From Strigamia acuminata (Eukaryota; Arthropoda; Chilopoda; Geophilomorpha; Linotaeniidae): a DNA stretch of 64,000 bases. Where the stretch lies: assembly GCA_949358305.1 (NCBI GenBank), contig CASHSZ010000135.1:183001-247000 (forward strand), in the 5' to 3' direction. Shown here piece after piece: positions 1 through 12,250 of the stretch. Made by a program: the position numbers and the translations under genes. Numbering within the stretch: the first letter of the stretch is position 1; the number at the start of each line of letters is the position of its first letter. The notes under the pieces were generated by a model. That model had not been told where the DNA came from and ran no database searches. It saw only the letters and a program-made list of their open reading frames with translations.

Positions 1-133
1 GAGATCAAAAGTCTATTCTCCCAAATCATCGGTTGAATGTTTCTAAAACTTACATTGGAGCCTTCTACTAAGGTTTAAACACTATTTCTGAACATTCAGA
101 GACATTGGTCTTGTGGTGTTTGTGCTAAGTCAA

Positions 134-280
134 CTGCGATGTGAAATAAGCTCAAAATTTTTTTTTCAAAATTTATTGCTTGGGTGTTGCTAAAACTTAC
201 ATTGAAGGCTTCTACTAAGGTTTAAACACTATTTCTAAACATTCAGAGACATTGGTCTTGTGGTGTTTGTGCTAAGTCAA
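134..280. repeat. Representative type B satellite monomer (147 bp)
   Basis: This is the reference B unit in the same phase as the A unit. Its head has CGATGTGAAATAAGCTC followed by an A4-T9-C-A4-T3 block and GCTTGGGTGTTGC. The tail matches type A except for GAAGGCTTC (GAGCCTTC in A) and often TCTAAACATTCAGA, which breaks the dyad found in A. Variants include AATGAGCTC, an A5T8 tract, TTAATGCTTG and TATATTGAAGG. Its length equals the DNA of a nucleosome core particle, which may or may not be meaningful. Confidence 0.95.
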
Positions 281-420
281 CTGTGATGAGATCAAAAGTC
301 TATTCTCCCAAATCATCGGTTGGATGTTTCTAAAACTTACATTGGAGCCTTCTACTAAGGTTTAAACACTATTTCTGAACATTCAGAGACATTGGTCTTA
401 TGGTGTTTGTGCTAAGTCAA
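281..420. repeat. Representative type A satellite monomer (140 bp)
   Basis: This is taken as the reference A unit, counted from the CTG at the end of the conserved CTAAGTCAACTG. The A-specific head carries GATGAGATCAAAAGTC and TCTCCCAAATCATCGG. The shared tail carries TTCTACTAAGG, the 8-bp palindrome GTTTAAAC (360-367) and the dyad TCTGAACATTCAGA (374-387). Frequent A variants are CATTGG for CATCGG, GTTGAATG for GTTGGATG, GAGCTTTC for GAGCCTTC, CTTATGG for CTTGTGG, and ACATTTAG for ACATTCAG. These variants serve as tracers for the longer repeats. Confidence 0.95.
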
Positions 421-560
421 CTGTGATGAGATCAAAAGTCTATTCTCCCAAATCATCGGTTGGATGTTTCTAAAACTTACATTGGAGCCTTCTACTAAGG
501 TTTAAACACTATTTCTGAACATTCAGAGACATTGGTCTTGTGGTGTTTGTGCTAAGTCAA

Positions 561-3556
561 CTGCGATGTAAAATGAGCTCAAAATTTTTTTTTCAAAATT
601 TATTGCTTGGGTGTTTTTAAAACTTATATTGAAGGCTTCTACTAAGGTTTAAACACTATTTCTAAACATTCAGAGACATTGGACTTGTGATGTTTGTGCT
701 AAGTCAACTGTGATGAGATCAAAAGTCTATTCTCCCAAATCATCAGTTGGATGTTTCTAAAACTTACATTGGAGCCTTCTACTAAGGTTTAAACACTATT
801 TCTGAACATTCAGAGACATTGGTCTTGTGGTGTTTGTGCTAAGTCAACTGTGATGAGATCAAAAGTCTATTCTCCCAAATCATCGGTTGAATGTTTCTAA
901 AACTTACATTGGAGCCTTCTACTAAGGTTTAAACACTATTTCTGAACATTCAGAGACATTGGTCTTGTGGTGTTTGTGCTAAGTCAACTGCGATGTGAAA
1001 TAAGCTCAAAAATTTTTTTTCAAAATTTATTGCTTGGGTGTTGCTAAAACTTACATTGAAGGCTTCTACTAAGGTTTAAACACTATTTCTAAACATTCAG
1101 AGACATTGGTCTTGTGGTGTTTGTGCTAAGTCAACTGTGATGAGATCAAAAGTCTATTCTCCCAAATCATCGGTTGGATGTTTCTAAAACTTACATTGGA
1201 GCCTTCTACTAAGGTTTAAACACTATTTCTGAACATTCAGAGACATTGGACTTGTGGTGTTTGTGCTAAGTCAACTGCGATGTGAAATGAGCTCAAAATT
1301 TTTTTTTCAAAATTTATTGCTTGGGTGTTGCTAAAACTTATATTGAAGGCTTCTACTAAGGTTTAAACACTATTTCTGAACATTCAGAGACATTGGTCTT
1401 GTGGTGTTTGTGCTAAGTCAACTGCGATGTGAAATGAGCTCAAAATTTTTTTTTCAAAATTTAATGCTTGGGTGTTGCTAAAACTTACATTGAAGGCTTC
1501 TACTAAGGTTTAAACACTATTTCTGAACATTCAGAGACATTGGACTTGTGATGTTTGTGCTAAGTCAACTGTGATGAGATCAAAAGTCTATTCTCCCAAA
1601 TCATCAGTTGGATGTTTCTAAAACTTACATTGGAGCCTTCTACTAAGGTTTAAACACTATTTCTGAACATTCAGAGACATTGGTCTTGTGGTGTTTGTGC
1701 TAAGTCAACTGTGATGAGATCAAAAGTCTATTCTCCCAAATCATCGGTTGGATGTTTCTAAAACTTACATTGGAGCCTTCTACTAAGGTTTAAACACTAT
1801 TTCTGAACATTCAGAGACATTGGTCTTGTGGTGTTTGTGCTAAGTCAACTGTGATGAGATCAAAAGTCTATTCTCCCAAATCATCGGTTGGATGTTTCTA
1901 AAACTTACATTGGAGCCTTCTACTAAGGTTTAAACACTATTTCTGAACATTCAGAGACATTGGTCTTGTGGTGTTTGTGCTAAGTCAACTGCGATGTAAA
2001 ATGAGCTCAAAATTTTTTTTTCAAAATTTATTGCTTGGGTGTTTTTAAAACTTATATTGAAGGCTTCTACTAAGGTTTAAACACTATTTCTGAACATTCA
2101 GAGACATTGGACTTGTGATGTTTGTGCTAAGTCAACTGTGATGAGATCAAAAGTCTATTCTCCCAAATCATCAGTTGGATGTTTCTAAAACTTACATTGG
2201 AGCCTTCTACTAAGGTTTAAACACTATTTCTGAACATTCAGAGACATTGGTCTTGTGGTGTTTGTGCTAAGTCAACTGTGATGAGATCAAAAGTCTATTC
2301 TCCCAAATCATTGGTTGGATGTTTCTAAAACTTACATTGGAGCCTTCTACTAAGGTTTAAACACTATTTCTGAACATTCAGAGACATTGGTCTTGTGGTG
2401 TTTGTGCTAAGTCAACTGTGATGAGATCAAAAGTCTATTCTCCCAAATCATCGGTTGAATGTTTCTAAAACTTACATTGGAGCCTTCTACTAAGGTTTAA
2501 ACACTATTTCTGAACATTCAGAGACATTGGTCTTGTGGTGTTTGTGCTAAGTCAACTGCGATGTGAAATAAGCTCAAAAATTTTTTTTCAAAATTTATTG
2601 CTTGGGTGTTGCTAAAACTTACATTGAAGGCTTCTACTAAGGTTTAAACACTATTTCTAAACATTCAGAGACATTGGTCTTGTGGTGTTTGTGCTAAGTC
2701 AACTGTGATGAGATCAAAAGTCTATTCTCCCAAATCATCGGTTGGATGTTTCTAAAACTTACATTGGAGCCTTCTACTAAGGTTTAAACACTATTTCTGA
2801 ACATTCAGAGACATTGGACTTGTGGTGTTTGTGCTAAGTCAACTGCGATGTGAAATGAACTCAAAATTTTTTTTTCAAAATTTATTGCTTGGGTGTTGCT
2901 AAAACTTATATTGAAGGCTTCTACTAAGGTTTAAACACTATTTCTGAACATTCAGAGACATTGGTCTTGTGGTGTTTGTGCTAAGTCAACTGCGATGTGA
3001 AATGAGCTCAAAATTTTTTTTTCAAAATTTAATGCTTGGGTGTTGCTAAAACTTACATTGAAGGCTTCTACTAAGGTTTAAACACTATTTCTGAACATTC
3101 AGAGACATTGGACTTGTGATGTTTGTGCTAAGTCAACTGTGATGAGATCAAAAGTCTATTCTCCCAAATCATCAGTTGGATGTTTCTAAAACTTACATTG
3201 GAGCCTTCTACTAAGGTTTAAACACTATTTCTGAACATTCAGAGACATTGGTCTTGTGGTGTTTGTGCTAAGTCAACTGTGATGAGATCAAAAGTCTATT
3301 CTCCCAAATCATCGGTTGGATGTTTCTAAAACTTACATTGGAGCCTTCTACTAAGGTTTAAACACTATTTCTGAACATTCAGAGACATTGGTCTTGTGGT
3401 GTTTGTGCTAAGTCAACTGTGATGAGATCAAAAGTCTATTCTCCCAAATCATCGGTTGGATGTTTCTAAAACTTACATTGGAGCCTTCTACTAAGGTTTA
3501 AACACTATTTCTGAACATTCAGAGACATTGGTCTTGTGGTGTTTGTGCTAAGTCAA
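561..3556. repeat. Higher-order repeat: 10-monomer and 11-monomer units
   Basis: Unit 1 (561-1988, 1,428 bp) has 6 A and 4 B monomers. Unit 2 (1989-3556, 1,568 bp) has the same order with one extra A monomer inserted (near 2276-2415). Both units start with the rare B variant CGATGTAAAATGAG. Both then carry GGACTTGTGATG (681 and 2109) and A monomers with CATCAGTTGG (708 and 2136). The 140-bp length difference equals exactly one monomer, as expected from unequal crossing-over. Confidence 0.85.
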
Positions 3557-4564
3557 CTGCAATGTGAAATAAGCTCAAAATTTTTTTTTCAAAGTTTATT
3601 GCTTGGGTGTTGCTAAAACTTACATTGAAGGCTTCTACTAAGGTTTAAACACTATTTCTAAACATTCAGAGACATTGGTCTTGTGGTGTTTGTGCTAAGT
3701 CAACTGTGATGAGATCAAAAGTCTATTCTCCCAAATCATCGGTTGGATGTTTCTAAAACTTACATTGGAGCCTTCTACTAAGGTTTAAACACTATTTCTG
3801 AACATTCAGAGACATTGGACTTGTGGTGTTTGTGCTAAGTCAACTGCGATGTGAAATGAGCTCAAAATTTTTTTTTCAAAATTTATTGCTTGGGTGTTGC
3901 TAAAACTTATATTGAAGGCTTCTACTAAGGTTTAAACACTATTTCTGAACATTCAGAGACATTGGTCTTGTGGTGTTTGTGCTAAGTCAACTGTGATGAG
4001 ATCAAAAGTCTATTCTCCCAAATCATCGGTTGGATGTTTCTAAAACTTACATTGGAGCCTTCTACTAAGGTTTAAACACTATTTCTGAACATTCAGAGAC
4101 ATTGGTCTTGTGGTGTTTGTGCTAAGTCAACTGTGATGAGATCAAAAGTCTATTCTCCCAAATCATCGGTTGAATGTTTCTAAAACTTACATTGGAGCCT
4201 TCTACTAAGGTTTAAACACTATTTCTGAACATTCAGAGACATTGGTCTTGTGGTGTTTGTGCTAAGTCAACTGCGATGTGAAATAAGCTCAAAAATTTTT
4301 TTTCAAAATTTATTGCTTGGGTGTTGCTAAAACTTACATTGAAGGCTTCTACTAAGGTTTAAACACTATTTCTGAACATTCAGAGACATTGGACTTGTGG
4401 TGTTTGTGCTAAGTCAACTGCGATGTGAAATGAGCTCAAAATTTTTTTTTCAAAATTTATTGCTTGGGTGTTGCTAAAACTTATATTGAAGGCTTCTACT
4501 AAGGTTTAAACACTATTTCTGAACATTCAGAGACATTGGTCTTGTGGTGTTTGTGCTAAGTCAA

Positions 4565-6265
4565 CTGTGATGAGATCAAAAGTCTATTCTCCCAAATCAT
4601 CGGTTGGATGTTTCTAAAACTTACATTGGAGCTTTCTACTAAGGTTTAAACACTATTTCTGAACATTCAGAGACATTGGTCTTATGGTGTTTGTGCTAAG
4701 TCAACTGTGATGAGATCAAAAGTCTATTCTCCCAAATCATCGGTTGGATGTTTCTAAAACTTACATTGGAGCCTTCTACTAAGGTTTAAACACTATTTCT
4801 GAACATTCAGAGACATTGGTCTTGTGGTGTTTGTGCTAAGTCAACTGTGATGAGATCAAAAGTCTATTCTCCCAAATCATTGGTTGGATGTTTCTAAAAC
4901 TTACATTGGAGCCTTCTACTAAGGTTTAAACACTATTTCTGAACATTCAGAGACATTGGTCTTGTGGTGTTTGTGCTAAGTCAACTGTGATGAGATCAAA
5001 AGTCTATTCTCCCAAATCATCGGTTGAATGTTTCTGAAACTTACATTGGAGCCTTCTACTAAGGTTTAAACACTATTTCTGAACATTCAGAGACATTGGT
5101 CTTGTGGTGTTTGTGCTAAGTCAACTGTGATGAGATCAAAAGTCTATTCTCCCAAATCATCGGTTGGATGTTTCTAAAACTTACATTGGAGCCTTCTACT
5201 AAGGTTTAAACACTATTTCTGAACATTTAGAGACATTGGTCTTGTGGTGTTTGTGCTAAGTCAACTGCGATGTGAAATAAGCTCAAAATTTTTTTTTCAA
5301 AATTTATTGCTTGGGTGTTGCTAAAACTTACATTGAAGGCTTCTACTAAGGTTTAAACACTATTTCTGAACATTCAGAGACATTGGTCTTGTGGTGTTTG
5401 TGCTAAGTCAACTGCGATGTGAAATGAGCTCAAAATTTTTTTTTCAAAATTTAATGCTTGGGTGTTGCTAAAACTTATATTGAAGGCTTCTACTAAGGTT
5501 TAAACACTATTTCTGAACATTCAGAGACATTGGACTTGTGGTGTTTGTGCTAAGTCAACTGTGATGAGATCAAAAGTCTATTCTCCCAAATCATCGGTTG
5601 GATGTTTCTAAAACTTACATTGGAGCCTTCTACTAAGGTTTAAACACTATTTCTGAACATTCAGAGACATTGGTCTTATGGTGTTTGTGCTAAGTCAACT
5701 GTGATGAGATCAAAAGTCTATTCTCCCAAATCAACGGTTGGATGTTTCTAAAACTTACATTGGAGCCTTCTACTAAGGTTTAAACACTATTTCTGAACAT
5801 TCAGAGACATTGGTCTTGTGGTGTTTGTGCTAAGTCAACTGTGATGAGATCAAAAGTCTATTCTCCCAAATCATTGGTTGGATGTTTCTAAAACTTACAT
5901 TGGAGCCTTCTACTAAGGTTTAAACACTATTTCTGAACATTCAGAGACATTGGTCTTGTGGTGTTTGTGCTAAGTCAATTGTGATGAGATCAAAAGTCTA
6001 TTCTCCCAAATCATCGGTTGGATGTTTCTAAAACTTACATTGGAGCCTTCTACTAAGGTTTAAACACTATTTCTGAACATTTAGAGACATTGGTCTTGTG
6101 GTGTTTGTGCTAAGTCAACTGCGATGTGAAATAAGCTCAAAATTTTTTTTTCAAAATTTATTGCTTGGGTGTTGCTAAAACTTACATTGAAGGCTTCTAC
6201 TAAGGTTTAAACACTATTTCTAAACATTCAGAGACATTGGTCTTGTGGTGTTTGTGCTAAGTCAA
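4565..6265. repeat. Higher-order repeat, 12-monomer block, copy 1 (1,701 bp)
   Basis: The order is five A, two B, four A, one B. Marker variants in sequence are GAGCTTTC plus CTTATGG, CATTGG, TTTCTGAAAC (5031), TTAATGCTTG, CTTATGG, TCAACGG (5731), CATTGG and CAATTGTG. The same ordered markers reappear at +2,982 and at +7,686. Confidence 0.88.
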
Positions 6266-7546
6266 CTGTGATGAGATCAAAAGTCTATTCTCCCAAATCA
6301 TCGGTTGGATGTTTCTAAAACTTACATTGGAGCCTTCTACTAAGGTTTAAACACTATTTCTGAACATTTAGAGACATTGGTCTTGTGGTGTTTGTGCTAA
6401 GTCAACTGCGATGTGAAATAAGCTCAAAATTTTTTTTTCAAAATTTATTGCTTGGGTGTTGCTAAAACTTACATTGAAGGCTTCTACTAAGGTTTAAACA
6501 CTATTTCTAAACATTCAGAGACATTGGTCTTGTGGTGTTTGTGCTAAGTCAACTGTGATGAGATCAAAAGTCTATTCTCCCAAATCATCGGTTGGATGTT
6601 TCTAAAACTTACATTGGAGCCTTCTACTAAGGTTTAAACACTATTTCTGAACATTTAGAGACATTGGTCTTGTGGTGTTTGTGCTAAGTCAACTGTGATG
6701 AGATCAAAAGTCTATTCTCCCAAATCATCGGTTGGATGTTTCTAAAACTTACATTGGAGCCTTCTACTAAGGTTTAAACACTATTTCTGAACATTCAGAG
6801 ACATTGGTCTTGTGGTGTTTGTGCTAAGTCAACTGTGATGAGATCAAAAGTCTATTCTCCCAAATCATCGGTTGAATGTTTCTAAAACTTACATTGGAGC
6901 CTTCTACTAAGGTTTAAACACTATTTCTGAACATTCAGAGACATTGGTCTTGTGGTGTTTGTGCTAAGTCAACTGCGATGTGAAATAAGCTCAAAAATTT
7001 TTTTTCAAAATTTATTGCTTGGGTGTTGCTAAAACTTACATTGAAGGCTTCTACTAAGGTTTAAACACTATTTCTAAACATTCAGAGACATTGGTCTTGT
7101 GGTGTTTGTGCTAAGTCAACTGTGATGAGATCAAAAGTCTATTCTCCCAAATCATCGGTTGGATGTTTCTAAAACTTACATTGGAGCCTTCTACTAAGGT
7201 TTAAACACTATTTCTGAACATTCAGAGACATTGGACTTGTGGTGTTTGTGCTAAGTCAACTGCGATGTGAAATGAGCTCAAAATTTTTTTTTCAAAATTT
7301 ATTGCTTGGGTGTTGCTAAAACTTATATTGAAGGCTTCTACTAAGGTTTAAACACTATTTCTGAACATTCAGAGACATTGGTCTTGTGGTGTTTGTGCTA
7401 AGTCAACTGTGATGAGATCAAAAGTCTATTCTCCCAAATCATCGGTTGGATGTTTCTAAAACTTACATTGGAGCTTTCTACTAAGGTTTAAACACTATTT
7501 CTGAACATTCAGAGACATTGGTCTTGTGGTGTTTGTGCTAAGTCAA

Positions 7547-9247
7547 CTGTGATGAGATCAAAAGTCTATTCTCCCAAATCATCGGTTGGATGTTTCTAAA
7601 ACTTACATTGGAGCTTTCTACTAAGGTTTAAACACTATTTCTGAACATTCAGAGACATTGGTCTTATGGTGTTTGTGCTAAGTCAACTGTGATGAGATCA
7701 AAAGTCTATTCTCCCAAATCATCGGTTGGATGTTTCTAAAACTTACATTGGAGCCTTCTACTAAGGTTTAAACACTATTTCTGAACATTCAGAGACATTG
7801 GTCTTGTGGTGTTTGTGCTAAGTCAACTGTGATGAGATCAAAAGTCTATTCTCCCAAATCATTGGTTGGATGTTTCTAAAACTTACATTGGAGCCTTCTA
7901 CTAAGGTTTAAACACTATTTCTGAACATTCAGAGACATTGGTCTTGTGGTGTTTGTGCTAAGTCAACTGTGATGAGATCAAAAGTCTATTCTCCCAAATC
8001 ATCGGTTGAATGTTTCTGAAACTTACATTGGAGCCTTCTACTAAGGTTTAAACACTATTTCTGAACATTCAGAGACATTGGTCTTGTGGTGTTTGTGCTA
8101 AGTCAACTGTGATGAGATCAAAAGTCTATTCTCCCAAATCATCGGTTGGATGTTTCTAAAACTTACATTGGAGCCTTCTACTAAGGTTTAAACACTATTT
8201 CTGAACATTTAGAGACATTGGTCTTGTGGTGTTTGTGCTAAGTCAACTGCGATGTGAAATAAGCTCAAAATTTTTTTTTCAAAATTTATTGCTTGGGTGT
8301 TGCTAAAACTTACATTGAAGGCTTCTACTAAGGTTTAAACACTATTTCTGAACATTCAGAGACATTGGTCTTGTGGTGTTTGTGCTAAGTCAACTGCGAT
8401 GTGAAATGAGCTCAAAATTTTTTTTTCAAAATTTAATGCTTGGGTGTTGCTAAAACTTATATTGAAGGCTTCTACTAAGGTTTAAACACTATTTCTGAAC
8501 ATTCAGAGACATTGGACTTGTGGTGTTTGTGCTAAGTCAACTGTGATGAGATCAAAAGTCTATTCTCCCAAATCATCGGTTGGATGTTTCTAAAACTTAC
8601 ATTGGAGCCTTCTACTAAGGTTTAAACACTATTTCTGAACATTCAGAGACATTGGTCTTATGGTGTTTGTGCTAAGTCAACTGTGATGAGATCAAAAGTC
8701 TATTCTCCCAAATCAACGGTTGGATGTTTCTAAAACTTACATTGGAGCCTTCTACTAAGGTTTAAACACTATTTCTGAACATTCAGAGACATTGGTCTTG
8801 TGGTGTTTGTGCTAAGTCAACTGTGATGAGATCAAAAGTCTATTCTCCCAAATCATTGGTTGGATGTTTCTAAAACTTACATTGGAGCCTTCTACTAAGG
8901 TTTAAACACTATTTCTGAACATTCAGAGACATTGGTCTTGTGGTGTTTGTGCTAAGTCAATTGTGATGAGATCAAAAGTCTATTCTCCCAAATCATCGGT
9001 TGGATGTTTCTAAAACTTACATTGGAGCCTTCTACTAAGGTTTAAACACTATTTCTGAACATTTAGAGACATTGGTCTTGTGGTGTTTGTGCTAAGTCAA
9101 CTGCGATGTGAAATAAGCTCAAAATTTTTTTTTCAAAATTTATTGCTTGGGTGTTGCTAAAACTTACATTGAAGGCTTCTACTAAGGTTTAAACACTATT
9201 TCTAAACATTCAGAGACATTGGTCTTGTGGTGTTTGTGCTAAGTCAA
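7547..9247. repeat. Higher-order repeat, 12-monomer block, copy 2 (1,701 bp)
   Basis: This repeats copy 1 at an offset of 2,982 bp, with TTTCTGAAAC at 8013 and TCAACGG at 8713. Similarity ends at 9248, where another B monomer follows; copy 1 is followed by an A monomer. Confidence 0.88.
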
Positions 9248-12200
9248 CTGCGATGTGAAATGAGCTCAAAATTTTTTTTTCAAAATTTATTGCTTGGGTG
9301 TTGCTAAAACTTACATTGAAGGCTTCTACTAAGGTTTAAACACTATTTCTAAACATTCAGAGACATTGGTCTTGTGGTGTTTGTGCTAAGTCAACTGCGA
9401 TGTGAAATGAGCTCAAAATTTTTTTTTCAAAATTTATTGCTTGGGTGTTGCTAAAACTTACATTGAAGGCTTCTACTAAGGTTTAAACACTATTTCTAAA
9501 CATTCAGAGACATTGGTCTTGTGGTGTTTGTGCTAAGTCAACTGTGATGAGATCAAAAGTCTATTCTCCCAAATCATCGGTTGGATGTTTCTAAAACTTA
9601 CATTGGAGCCTTCTACTAAGGTTTAAACACTATTTCTGAACATTTAGAGACATTGGTCTTGTGGTGTTTGTGCTAAGTCAACTGCGATGTGAAATAAGCT
9701 CAAAATTTTTTTTTCAAAATTTATTGCTTGGGTGTTGCTAAAACTTACATTGAAGGCTTCTACTAAGGTTTAAACACTATTTCTAAACATTCAGAGACAT
9801 TGGTCTTGTGGTGTTTGTGCTAAGTCAACTGTGATGAGATCAAAAGTCTATTCTCCCAAATCATCGGTTGGATGTTTCTAAAACTTACATTGGAGCCTTC
9901 TACTAAGGTTTAAACACTATTTCTGAACATTTAGAGACATTGGTCTTGTGGTGTTTGTGCTAAGTCAACTGTGATGAGATCAAAAGTCTATTCTCCCAAA
10001 TCATCGGTTGAATGTTTCTAAAACTTACATTGGAGCCTTCTACTAAGGTTTAAACACTATTTCTGAACATTCAGAGACATTGGTCTTGTGGTGTTTGTGC
10101 TAAGTCAACTGTGATGAGATCAAAAGTCTATTCTCCCAAATCATCGGTTGGATGTTTCTAAAACTTACATTGGAGCCTTCTACTAAGGTTTAAACACTAT
10201 TTCTGAACATTTAGAGACATTGGTCTTGTGGTGTTTGTGCTAAGTCAACTGCGATGTGAAATAAGCTCAAAATTTTTTTTTCAAAATTTATTGCTTGGGT
10301 GTTGCTAAAACTTACATTGAAGGCTTCTACTAAGGTTTAAACACTATTTCTGAACATTCAGAGACATTGGTCTTGTGGTGTTTGTGCTAAGTCAACTGCG
10401 ATGTGAAATGAGCTCAAAATTTTTTTTTCAAAATTTAATGCTTGGGTGTTGCTAAAACTTATATTGAAGGCTTCTACTAAGGTTTAAACACTATTTCTGA
10501 ACATTCAGAGACATTGGACTTGTGGTGTTTGTGCTAAGTCAACTGTGATGAGATCAAAAGTCTATTCTCCCAAATCATCGGTTGGATGTTTCTAAAACTT
10601 ACATTGGAGCCTTCTACTAAGGTTTAAACACTATTTCTGAACATTCAGAGACATTGGTCTTATGGTGTTTGTGCTAAGTCAACTGTGATGAGATCAAAAG
10701 TCTATTCTCCCAAATCATCGGTTGGATGTTTCTAAAACTTACATTGGAGCCTTCTACTAAGGTTTAAACACTATTTCTGAACATTCAGAGACATTGGTCT
10801 TGTGGTGTTTGTGCTAAGTCAACTGTGATGAGATCAAAAGTCTATTCTCCCAAATCATTGGTTGGATGTTTCTAAAACTTACATTGGAGCCTTCTACTAA
10901 GGTTTAAACACTATTTCTGAACATTCAGAGACATTGGTCTTGTGGTGTTTGTGCTAAGTCAACTGTGATGAGATCAAAAGTCTATTCTCCCAAATCATCG
11001 GTTGGATGTTTCTAAAACTTACATTGGAGCCTTCTACTAAGGTTTAAACACTATTTCTGAACATTCAGAGACATTGGTCTTGTGGTGTTTGTGCTAAGTC
11101 AACTGCAATGTGAAATAAGCTCAAAATTTTTTTTTCAAAGTTTATTGCTTGGGTGTTGCTAAAACTTACATTGAAGGCTTCTACTAAGGTTTAAACACTA
11201 TTTCTAAACATTCAGAGACATTGGTCTTGTGGTGTTTGTGCTAAGTCAACTGTGATGAGATCAAAAGTCTATTCTCCCAAATCATCGGTTGGATGTTTCT
11301 AAAACTTACATTGGAGCCTTCTACTAAGGTTTAAACACTATTTCTGAACATTCAGAGACATTGGACTTGTGGTGTTTGTGCTAAGTCAACTGCGATGTGA
11401 AATGAGCTCAAAATTTTTTTTTCAAAATTTATTGCTTGGGTGTTGCTAAAACTTATATTGAAGGCTTCTACTAAGGTTTAAACACTATTTCTGAACATTC
11501 AGAGACATTGGTCTTGTGGTGTTTGTGCTAAGTCAACTGTGATGAGATCAAAAGTCTATTCTCCCAAATCATCGGTTGGATGTTTCTAAAACTTACATTG
11601 GAGCCTTCTACTAAGGTTTAAACACTATTTCTGAACATTCAGAGACATTGGTCTTGTGGTGTTTGTGCTAAGTCAACTGTGATGAGATCAAAAGTCTATT
11701 CTCCCAAATCATCGGTTGAATGTTTCTAAAACTTACATTGGAGCCTTCTACTAAGGTTTAAACACTATTTCTGAACATTCAGAGACATTGGTCTTGTGGT
11801 GTTTGTGCTAAGTCAACTGCGATGTGAAATAAGCTCAAAAATTTTTTTTCAAAATTTATTGCTTGGGTGTTGCTAAAACTTACATTGAAGGCTTCTACTA
11901 AGGTTTAAACACTATTTCTAAACATTCAGAGACATTGGTCTTGTGGTGTTTGTGCTAAGTCAACTGTGATGAGATCAAAAGTCTATTCTCCCAAATCATC
12001 GGTTGGATGTTTCTAAAACTTACATTGGAGCCTTCTACTAAGGTTTAAACACTATTTCTGAACATTCAGAGACATTGGACTTGTGGTGTTTGTGCTAAGT
12101 CAACTGCGATGTGAAATGAGCTCAAAATTTTTTTTTCAAAATTTATTGCTTGGGTGTTGCTAAAACTTATATTGAAGGCTTCTACTAAGGTTTAAACACT

Positions 12201-12250
12201 ATTTCTGAACATTCAGAGACATTGGTCTTGTGGTGTTTGTGCTAAGTCAA

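Noticed and set aside
134-280. CENP-B box in the satellite monomers
   Set aside because: I looked for the TTCG....A..CGGG pattern in A and B monomers and found none on either strand.
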